Below, in pieces: positions 9,050-15,894 of a stretch of DNA of 64,000 nucleotides. Position 1 is the stretch's first letter. The number at the start of each line of letters is the position of its first letter. Below the pieces are notes generated by a model that searched no databases, was not told the DNA's origin, and saw nothing but the letters and a program-made list of their open reading frames with translations. The DNA is from Kineothrix sp. MB12-C1 (GTDB taxonomy: Bacteria > Bacillota > Clostridia > Lachnospirales > Lachnospiraceae): contig NZ_CP132957.1 of the NCBI RefSeq assembly GCF_030863805.1, forward strand, positions 1,054,001-1,118,000. The letters run 5' to 3'. A program made the position numbers and the translations under genes.

Positions 9050-10282
9050 TTATTTCTTTCTTACAAGATGTCTCGGTAAGCCGTTAATGAATAAAGGCTG
9101 TAATTCACCGATGATAAGAGGTCTTGCATATCTTTCATAACCTTCGTTCAAGCCGCATCCATCTTCTGTAATCCATTCAGCAGGTACCGGTCTCTCTACG
9201 TTAGCGATTGCGTGGATATCGTATGCGCTTGTACCGCACTGATAAGGATCTTCACCATTTCTATTAAGGGTAATCATCATTCCGGTCTTTCCTTCTTCTG
9301 CTGCAAGAACAGCGTCATGTCCAACCTGGAATGCTTCGTTAATATCTGTTAAAGAAGCGAGGTGAGTAGCTGCACGCTGTAAAGTAGAGAATTCTACCGC
9401 ACGAGCCTTAAGACCTGTTTCTGCCGCTACTAAAGAGCAAAGATATGCAGCCGTACCGGACAACTGCTTGTGTCCAAATGCATCTACTGCCTTATCCGCA
9501 TCCGCAAGCTCACATACGAAACGTCCGTCTGCCAAAGCTACACCTTCGGATACAGCGATCACTACGGAACTCTTGGTCGCTCCTAAATGTTTTACTTTAT
9601 CCATAAACTTATCCATATCGAAAGCTACTTCCGGAAGATAAATAGCATCTACACCACTGCAGTCCTCTCCTTTTGCAAGAGCTGCTGCTGCTGTCAACCA
9701 TCCGGCATGACGTCCCATAATCTCTACAATACATACGGTAGGTTTCTCAACACCGAATGACTCGTTATCACGGATAATTTCTTTTAAGCTGGTCGCGATA
9801 TATTTCGCTGCCGAACCATATCCCGGGCAGTGGTCCGTAATCGGAAGATCGTTATCAATCGTCTTAGGCACGCCGATAAATCTCTGAGATTTATTATGAG
9901 CTGCTGCATAATCGGACAGCATCTTTACCGTATCCATGGAGTCATTTCCACCTGTATAGAACAGACATTCAATATCATGCTTTTCCATGAATTCAAATAC
10001 TTTTTCATATACTTCTTCATGTCCTTCGATTTTCGGCATTTTAAAACGGCAGGAACCTAAAAATGCGGAAGGAGTTCTCTTGAGCAGTTCGATACCCGTC
10101 TCATCACTAAGGTATTCATCGAGGTCACATAAGTTATCCTGTAAAAATCCCTGGATACCATGTACCATACCATATACTTTCTTTACACCTAATTTCTTAG
10201 CCGCTGCGTATACGCCCGCTACCGATGAGTTAATTACAGCCGTAGGGCCGCCGGACTGTCCAACAACAATATTTCCTTTCAT
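9050..10282 (-). CDS. pfp: Pyrophosphate-dependent 6-phosphofructokinase
   Basis: 410 residues. It catalyses fructose-6-phosphate + PPi to fructose-1,6-bisphosphate + Pi in glycolysis. GQSGGPTAVINSS at the N-terminus, GGNDSMDT at 111-118 (the GGDDS-type signature with Asp at the position that in ATP enzymes is Gly) and PKTIDNDL at 139-146 (Lys where ATP enzymes have Gly) indicate the PPi-dependent type; VEIMGRHAGW is the fructose-6-phosphate loop. Note Asn rather than Asp in GGNDS. ATG with AAAGGAGAGG. The 5' leader contains an unusual structured element (10319-10378). Confidence 0.93.
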   Translation of the reverse strand: MKGNIVVGQSGGPTAVINSSVAGVYAAAKKLGVKKVYGMVHGIQGFLQDNLCDLDEYLSDETGIELLKRTPSAFLGSCRFKMPKIEGHEEVYEKVFEFMEKHDIECLFYTGGNDSMDTVKMLSDYAAAHNKSQRFIGVPKTIDNDLPITDHCPGYGSAAKYIATSLKEIIRDNESFGVEKPTVCIVEIMGRHAGWLTAAAALAKGEDCSGVDAIYLPEVAFDMDKFMDKVKHLGATKSSVVIAVSEGVALADGRFVCELADADKAVDAFGHKQLSGTAAYLCSLVAAETGLKARAVEFSTLQRAATHLASLTDINEAFQVGHDAVLAAEEGKTGMMITLNRNGEDPYQCGTSAYDIHAIANVERPVPAEWITEDGCGLNEGYERYARPLIIGELQPLFINGLPRHLVRKK

Positions 10283-10318
10283 ATTTCCTCTCCTTTAATC
10301 TTCTTATCATTCTTTATT

Positions 10319-10378
10319 CCCGTGAAGGCAGCGAACGAAGGGGCATGCAAGCATGTCCGTTTGGCAACTGCCTGCGGG
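10319..10378. promoter_or_regulatory. Structured nested-hairpin element upstream of pfp
   Basis: Nested complementarity is visible: CCCG (10319) with CGGG (10375), AGGCAG (10326) with CTGCCT (10368), and an inner hairpin GGCATGC (10342) with GCATGTCC (10351). On the minus strand this lies 37 bases ahead of the pfp ATG, so it could be part of its 5' UTR. It may equally be a dispersed intergenic repeat; it does not match a riboswitch class I recognise. Confidence 0.45.
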
Positions 10379-10431
10379 TCCATTATCATCAACGATTATA
10401 ACAGATTCACCTTTGCAATACAAGCCAAAAT

Positions 10432-10504
10432 GTTACTGTTCACTCCGTGACCAGCAACACGCTACGCGATGCACACAAAATGTATAAAGCATGCATTTTG
10501 GCGC
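10432..10504. repeat. Intergenic repeat, copy 1 (73 nt)
   Basis: Shares GTTACTGTTCAC, ATGCACACAAAATG and TGCATTTTGGCGC, in the same order and spacing, with 55348-55419. It contains two hairpins: GTTACTGTTCAC / GTGACCAGCAAC and CAAAATG / CATTTTG. It sits between the SGNH gene and pfp. Confidence 0.7.
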
Positions 10505-10521
10505 TTTCCTAATTAACCTAT

Positions 10522-11646
10522 TTACAGGCAGCTCATAAAATATGCATAAAGGTTCTGATAGGTCTCCGCATTGTAATGAAGACCATCCACCAATTTATAC
10601 CCGATAGAATCCAGATAGCTGTGACTATCTATCCATTGCACATCACCGCTCAATCCGTTTTGAAGCTGACTATTGAAATACTCCACCTGTTCCTCCGTAA
10701 CATAAGGATTCTCCCATACCGGATTCACGGAGGCGTAGTAGACTCTGGCTCCCTTGCCGACCCACTCTGCCGCTTTTGCATTTACTAATGTCAAGTAATT
10801 GTTTAAATTGCCCGGATCATTGACACCAAGGTTAATGAGAATCTTGGAACCTTTCCCTACACTGCCGTCGATTCTCGCAATCGCATTTTCATTGAACCAG
10901 TTATAACCTTTTCCGCTCTCCGCAATCCATGTACAACTATTCTCCCCTACATTTTCCTGCATTTGCACAAATCTGGAGTCGCCTACTAAGATAACTCCTG
11001 CCACACTTTTCACCTCTGTAACTGCCTGTACCGGCTGTCCTGCCGGCTGCCCCTCATTTTCTGCGGCTGTTGGTATCGCTTCCTCTACAGGCATATTATC
11101 TTGAAGATATCGATTGCTTACGTATCCCTTTTCTTCCTCATATGAGATTTCAAACCATCCGGTATCTGCCTGACCGCTCACCAGAACTTCTTGCCCACGG
11201 TTCAAACTGCCTATCCTTTCATAATCAGTCGAAGGACCTTTTCTTATATTTACCGGATGAACTGCATACATTACCTTTGCCGATTCCAAAACTGATACCG
11301 TATATGGCGGGAAATCCTTTTTTATTTCTTCAGACTCAGAAGTTTCCGCATCTTCAGTATTTACAGAGTCCTCAGAAACTTTTTGGCCATTTGAACTTTG
11401 GGCCTTATCCTCCGTCTTCCCCTCCTTCTCACCATCAACTTCCATAACTGACTCTGGTTCGATCTGGTTCTTCGTATCTGCCTTCTTTTCTGCCTCCTGC
11501 ACTCTTGCCGCAACTGTCCCAGATTCCGCCATGGCTTCTTCAACCTCAGCTTCCCCAGGCTGACTGCAGCCATATAGGCCCAGTGCCAGTATCGATGCAG
11601 CAAGTACTACTACCATTCTTCCTTTCAGTGCGACGCCCTTTCTCAT
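10522..11646 (-). CDS. SH3-domain SGNH/GDSL-hydrolase lipoprotein
   Basis: 374 residues. A lipoprotein signal ends at the lipobox LYGC with Cys27. An acidic, Ser/Glu-rich linker (about 30-125) leads to a bacterial SH3 domain (about 128-182, VNIRKGPSTDYERIGSL) and then an SGNH hydrolase domain (about 215-374): LVGDSRF gives the catalytic Ser block I, GVND block III and DGLHY the Asp/His block V. It is anchored outside the membrane and may deacetylate cell-wall or exopolysaccharide; the SH3 domain suggests wall binding. ATG with GGGAGG. Single gene, not obviously operonic. Confidence 0.87.
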   Translation of the reverse strand: MRKGVALKGRMVVVLAASILALGLYGCSQPGEAEVEEAMAESGTVAARVQEAEKKADTKNQIEPESVMEVDGEKEGKTEDKAQSSNGQKVSEDSVNTEDAETSESEEIKKDFPPYTVSVLESAKVMYAVHPVNIRKGPSTDYERIGSLNRGQEVLVSGQADTGWFEISYEEEKGYVSNRYLQDNMPVEEAIPTAAENEGQPAGQPVQAVTEVKSVAGVILVGDSRFVQMQENVGENSCTWIAESGKGYNWFNENAIARIDGSVGKGSKILINLGVNDPGNLNNYLTLVNAKAAEWVGKGARVYYASVNPVWENPYVTEEQVEYFNSQLQNGLSGDVQWIDSHSYLDSIGYKLVDGLHYNAETYQNLYAYFMSCL

Positions 11647-11728
11647 AATAATATCCCTCCCATAATTTCTATCTTTTTCTTTTCATATATCCACTATCTA
11701 TTTTCCAGCATCTTTATTAAGTTTATAT

Positions 11729-11755
11729 GTAACTATGAAGGTACTAAACAGTTAC
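11729..11755. repeat. GTAAC-type short palindrome
   Basis: GTAACT and AGTTAC flank 15 bases, 83 bases upstream of the SGNH gene start. The rest of 11647-11989 is very AT-rich and holds no gene I can support. Confidence 0.5.
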
Positions 11756-11989
11756 GTTTATATTATAATACCAAAAATCCCCTTTTTTGTCTCACACGAC
11801 TTGTTGTAACATTTTCGTAATATTTTGTTTTTGTTTTTTATAGTTTTAATTTTAATTTTTAATTAGATTTTACATATATGTTTCTAAAAAACCCTGATAA
11901 AATCAATGTTTTTCATTTTTTTAATAATCATAATATGTATTTTTCTTGATTTTCCATTTATCTCCTATTGTTTAAATATTACGAAATTG

Positions 11990-12017
11990 TTACAATTTAT
12001 TTGTAGTTAGCTAATAC
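11990..12017 (+). promoter_or_regulatory. Promoter of the small peptide gene
   Basis: TTACAA (-35) and TAATAC (-10) with a 16-bp spacer, 37 bases before a consensus ribosome site. A plausible but not perfect sigma-A promoter. Confidence 0.45.
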
Positions 12018-12053
12018 AAATAAAAATAATTTAGAAATAAGGAGGGCAAAATT

Positions 12054-12122
12054 ATGTGTTTTAATTTTAATAGTTGTACCGAGTTATTAAACGCACTTTG
12101 CAATTACCTTAATCTCGGATAA
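12054..12122 (+). CDS. 22-residue cysteine-containing peptide
   Basis: A complete ORF of 22 codons with an excellent ribosome site (AAGGAGGGC, eight bases upstream) and a strong factor-independent terminator immediately afterwards. Cys occurs at residues 2, 8 and 16; the central part NSCTELLNALCNYLNL is amphipathic. No export signal or Gly-Gly leader is visible. It may be a stand-alone small protein, a signalling or modified peptide, or a leader peptide for the cupin gene 190 bases further on, but the terminator between them argues against simple co-transcription. I recognise no family. Confidence 0.6.
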   Translation: MCFNFNSCTELLNALCNYLNLG

Positions 12123-12151
12123 TGAACAGTAGATAAAATCTTATAGAAAAT

Positions 12152-12198
12152 AGAAAGAATCTGCATCGCGGTTATATACCGTTTTGCAGATTCTTTCT
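12152..12198 (+). terminator. Terminator after the small peptide
   Basis: A 14-bp perfect stem AGAAAGAATCTGCA / TGCAGATTCTTTCT with a smaller hairpin in its loop, followed by a T-rich stretch. Confidence 0.75.
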
Positions 12199-12311
12199 GT
12201 ATATATTAATTTTTCTATATTCATATCACAATATGTTGTGAAATTTAAACCGTAATATTTACAAAATTCCGTAATATAATAGTATTATAACTACTCTCAG
12301 GGGGAGATATC

Positions 12312-12758
12312 ATGGATTTTTTTAATAGCGACTGCTGTGATACTTACGATAATATCGATCAGGGTCCTAAGCCATTCGTTACCAATTTAAGACAGGACAC
12401 CTTGGAGAATACTAATTTCCGAACCGCCCGCTGGACATGCAAGAATATGCAGCTTACCCTTATGTCTGTACCGGTAGACTCTGATATCGGTATGGATGTT
12501 CACGATACTTCCGATCAATTCTTCTATATAGAACGCGGGTCTGCACTTGTCATTATGGGAAACTGCCCGGATTGCTTGAATTATCAGGCACATGTATATG
12601 AAAATTACTCGATACTCGTTCCCGCCGGTACATGGCACAATGTGATAAACACTGGTCCCGATAAGTTAAAAATGTTCTCTATCTATGCCCCGGCCCTGCA
12701 TCCCTACGGAACCATATACGAAACAAGAGATGAAGAAACTACTTATCTGGATCTTTGA
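12312..12758 (+). CDS. Cupin-domain protein
   Basis: 148 residues, a single cupin barrel. The second cupin motif is exact (PAGTWHNVIN, PxGxxHxxxN); the first is atypical, with one His (MDVHDTSDQFFYIERG) and Gln/Asp in place of the second His and usual residues. The N-terminal stretch contains adjacent Cys (SDCCDTY). Such small cupins bind a metal and may act on sugars or as sensors; no substrate can be given. ATG with GGGGGAGA. Monocistronic between the peptide terminator and the convergent beta-galactosidase. Confidence 0.8.
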   Translation: MDFFNSDCCDTYDNIDQGPKPFVTNLRQDTLENTNFRTARWTCKNMQLTLMSVPVDSDIGMDVHDTSDQFFYIERGSALVIMGNCPDCLNYQAHVYENYSILVPAGTWHNVINTGPDKLKMFSIYAPALHPYGTIYETRDEETTYLDL

Positions 12759-12806
12759 TATTATATGAAATACGTAACTATTCAGTAAAATACTTCCATT
12801 TACCTC

Positions 12807-12840
12807 TTACCGGCGTGTGGCTTTTTATCATTGCCGGTAA
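12807..12840 (-). terminator. Hairpin between cupin and beta-galactosidase genes
   Basis: TTACCGGC and GCCGGTAA make a perfect 8-bp stem in the gap between the two convergent genes; the loop includes a T-run. A half copy of the GTAACTATTCAGTA motif lies at 12774-12787. Confidence 0.5.
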
Positions 12841-12860
12841 TCAGGTGCACCATTTCCGTT

Positions 12861-14870
12861 TCAATTATCCACTAGTATGAGTTTCACATCATATTTAGAA
12901 AGTATTTCCTCTTCTTTTACCGTTTCTCCTGTCAGCATATCCATATTTCCTGCCAAGCTGGAAGGTACTTGAAGGTCTTTGTCCGTAAAGTTCATAACGA
13001 AGTAAAAACTATGATTATCCGCCTTTCTGCAAGTGATCTCAAGCTCAGACTTCTCGCTAATCACCGGATTCACATCCGCACTCTCCACAGCCATTTCAAG
13101 TATTTTATTGAGTCCTTCTTCCTCTATATCCGTTCCTATATAGTAAGTTACGCCGTTTCCATATTTGTTTTTCGTTGCAGCAGGCATTCCTTTATAGAAG
13201 TCACTTCCATATTTCGCAAGGCTTTCTGCGCCTTCAAGATGCATCAGATCGCATACAAGTCCACATTTTGCCTTTGTCCCATCATCGAAGATTACTTCAT
13301 TGGACTGCTCCGGCGCAAGGGCGTCAATTTCTTCCACCCAGACACCCGCTAACTCCCTAAGCGGTCCCGGATAGCCTCCAAGATGTACATTATCCGACTG
13401 ATCTACAATTCCGCTCATATAAGTAGTAATCAACGCTCCTCCATTTGCAGTAAACTCTTCCAGAGCCTCTCGCATCCCCTCCTTTACCATATAAAGAACC
13501 GGAGCTACCACAACCTTATACTTGCTAAAGTCAGCATCGAACGGAATCATATCCACGCCTATATTCTTATCATAGAAGAACTTATAATATTGGTGGATAT
13601 GCTTTACATATGTCAGATCAACAGAGGGGCCGCTTGTATATTCGAGTGCCCAATAATTATCCCAATCGAAAACAATCCCTACCTCCGATTCATTCACAGA
13701 ACCGAGCGTTGCATCTCCCAGGTTCTCCAGCTCCATTCCCAACTGTTGCACTTCCCGAAATACTCTGGTATTCTCTGTTCCCACATGTTCAATTACTGCG
13801 CCGTGAAATTTCTCACATGCTCCTGCACTGCGGCGAAGCTGGAAAAACTGTATCGTATCCGCTCCATGGGCAACTGTCTGATAACTCTGAGCCCGCATCT
13901 GCCCCGGTCTCTTAAGAGAATTATACTTCTGCCAGTTCTGCTGGCTCGGTGTCTGCTCCATAAGCATAAAAGGCGCATTCTTTAATCCACGCATCAAATC
14001 ATGGTTCATCGCTGTGAAGCTCCATGTGGTATCATAGCTCGGATAATTATCCCACGATACAATATCCATTTCCTTCGCCCATTTGAAATAATCGAGACCT
14101 TTATAAGTTCCCATCAAGTTAGTCGTTATCACGGTTTCTTTGTCAAACCGGCGAATAGCATCTCTTTCCATCTTGTAATTATCGAGCATGCTGTCCGAAT
14201 TAAATCTGCGATAATCGATGGAAATTCCTGCAAAAGCAGTGTTATCATCGAATAATCCTTCACTTAATGCATTAGGAAGCACGATCTCATCCCATTCATG
14301 GACGGTATGTCCCCAAAACTCGAGATTCCATGCCTTATTCAGCGCTTCCAGTGTCTTATACTTTTTCTTCAGCCATACACGGAATGCTTTTTCACATTTT
14401 TCGCAATAACAATCACCGCCATATTCATTATTGATATGCCAGCATACGATACGCTCATTATCTCCATAACGCTCTGCAAGTTTTCCTGCAAGCGTCGCCG
14501 CATACTTCTGATAGACAAGTGAATTCGCACATGCATTATGGCGCTGTCCGAATTTATGATGCCGCCCTTCATAATCCGTCCTTGCCACCTCAGGATATTT
14601 TTTCACCATCCAGGCAGGGAGCGCAGCCGTCGATGTGGCAAGCACAATATCATAATTCTCCTCGCTTAACATATCCACAATTTCATCCAATTGTGCGAAG
14701 TTATATTCTTCTTCCGATGGCTGAATCTTCGCCCATGAAAATACATTGATAGTAGCACTGTTGATATGAGCATTTTTGAATATTCTCATATCCTCATCCC
14801 AGATTTCCTTCGGCCACTGATTCGGGTTATAATCTCCCCCATATAAAATCCTTTGAAACTTTTTCTCCAT
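12861..14870 (-). CDS. GH42 beta-galactosidase
   Basis: 669 residues. The N-terminal GDYNPNQW and the TIM barrel are typical of GH42; the acid/base is Glu149 in NNEYG, and the nucleophile is the Glu in FMLMEQTPSQQNW (about residue 310). Four Cys (114, 154, 156, 159) match the structural zinc site of this family. A trimerisation domain and C-terminal beta domain follow. No signal peptide, so it acts on imported galactosides (lactose, galacto-oligosaccharides or galactan fragments). ATG with GAGAGGAG. Divergent from an AraC-type regulator. Confidence 0.93.
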   Translation of the reverse strand: MEKKFQRILYGGDYNPNQWPKEIWDEDMRIFKNAHINSATINVFSWAKIQPSEEEYNFAQLDEIVDMLSEENYDIVLATSTAALPAWMVKKYPEVARTDYEGRHHKFGQRHNACANSLVYQKYAATLAGKLAERYGDNERIVCWHINNEYGGDCYCEKCEKAFRVWLKKKYKTLEALNKAWNLEFWGHTVHEWDEIVLPNALSEGLFDDNTAFAGISIDYRRFNSDSMLDNYKMERDAIRRFDKETVITTNLMGTYKGLDYFKWAKEMDIVSWDNYPSYDTTWSFTAMNHDLMRGLKNAPFMLMEQTPSQQNWQKYNSLKRPGQMRAQSYQTVAHGADTIQFFQLRRSAGACEKFHGAVIEHVGTENTRVFREVQQLGMELENLGDATLGSVNESEVGIVFDWDNYWALEYTSGPSVDLTYVKHIHQYYKFFYDKNIGVDMIPFDADFSKYKVVVAPVLYMVKEGMREALEEFTANGGALITTYMSGIVDQSDNVHLGGYPGPLRELAGVWVEEIDALAPEQSNEVIFDDGTKAKCGLVCDLMHLEGAESLAKYGSDFYKGMPAATKNKYGNGVTYYIGTDIEEEGLNKILEMAVESADVNPVISEKSELEITCRKADNHSFYFVMNFTDKDLQVPSSLAGNMDMLTGETVKEEEILSKYDVKLILVDN

Positions 14871-15060
14871 TTCAATACTCCTCTCTCCAATGAATACTTA
14901 GGTATTTGCGAAATATCCAGATTAATGTTCTTCTTAGGTACATTATGTGATGTTGGGATCAAAAAGTGTTTTGATTCTGGTATCATTATATTATAATTGG
15001 ACAAGGGAATGTGTAGTATGTTAAGCTAAAAAATATAACATTTTGAAACAGGTGATACGT

Positions 15061-15879
15061 ATGCCAATTAAATTCAGAAGCACTCCTGTCAGCGAGCCTT
15101 TGACTTTTGACTCCATTGGAAATTCCTGGAACCAGGAAGATCTGTCCCGGCCGGAGGGCTATCCTCTTTATCACTATCTCCAAACAGAAAAAGGCACTGG
15201 CAGGATTACAATACAAGGGAAAAAATATATATTGAACGAAGGCGAAGGTGTTCTTATTGCGCCCTTTATTTCCCACTCCTATTACCGCCAGACAGAGGAG
15301 TGGATGACATCTTTTGCCACCTTTACCGGAGTTATTGAAAGCAGCATTTCCACAATGCTCGGAAACAGACAGGTTATTTTCATAGAAAAAGAACAGGGCA
15401 CTAAAATCAGTGCCCTTATCGCTAATGTGATGGAAAAATATGAAAACCCTCCAGTGGATGTAAAGCTGCTTTCCATTGATTGTTACTGTATGTTGATGAA
15501 TTTCGTAGATGGTATTTATACCAATGATCTGATTAATGACCCTTTATATCAAAGATATATAGATCCTGTAATAAAGGAAATCGAAACACATTATGACATG
15601 GAACTTACGGTTCAGGAACTAAGCGGACAAGTCTTTATCACTCCGCAGTATCTTTCCCGATTGTTTTCCCGTTTCCTCGGATGTTCTGCTTATGAATACC
15701 TGACAACTTACAGGATCAATAAAGCGAAGGAATTTCTATTAATCTATCCGCGGATGAAAGTAGAGGATATCGCGCAACGGGTAGGCTTTCTCGATGCCAG
15801 CCACTTTATCGCAAGATTCAGGAAGATAACCGGCATTACACCTCTTGAATTCCGAAAGCTCAACCGCTCCTATTCGTAA
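15061..15879 (+). CDS. AraC-family regulator next to the beta-galactosidase
   Basis: 272 residues from the ATG at 15061, which has AGGTG upstream; a TTG at 15043 is in frame but has no ribosome site. An N-terminal cupin-like sensor (LNEGEGVLIAPFISHSYYRQ) precedes two HTH helices at the C-terminus (MELTVQELSGQVFITPQYLSRLF; VEDIAQRVGFLDASHFIARFRK). Divergent from the GH42 gene across 190 bases, so it probably activates it in response to galactosides. Confidence 0.9.
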   Translation: MPIKFRSTPVSEPLTFDSIGNSWNQEDLSRPEGYPLYHYLQTEKGTGRITIQGKKYILNEGEGVLIAPFISHSYYRQTEEWMTSFATFTGVIESSISTMLGNRQVIFIEKEQGTKISALIANVMEKYENPPVDVKLLSIDCYCMLMNFVDGIYTNDLINDPLYQRYIDPVIKEIETHYDMELTVQELSGQVFITPQYLSRLFSRFLGCSAYEYLTTYRINKAKEFLLIYPRMKVEDIAQRVGFLDASHFIARFRKITGITPLEFRKLNRSYS

Positions 15880-15894
15880 AGAGGTTTATATGTC

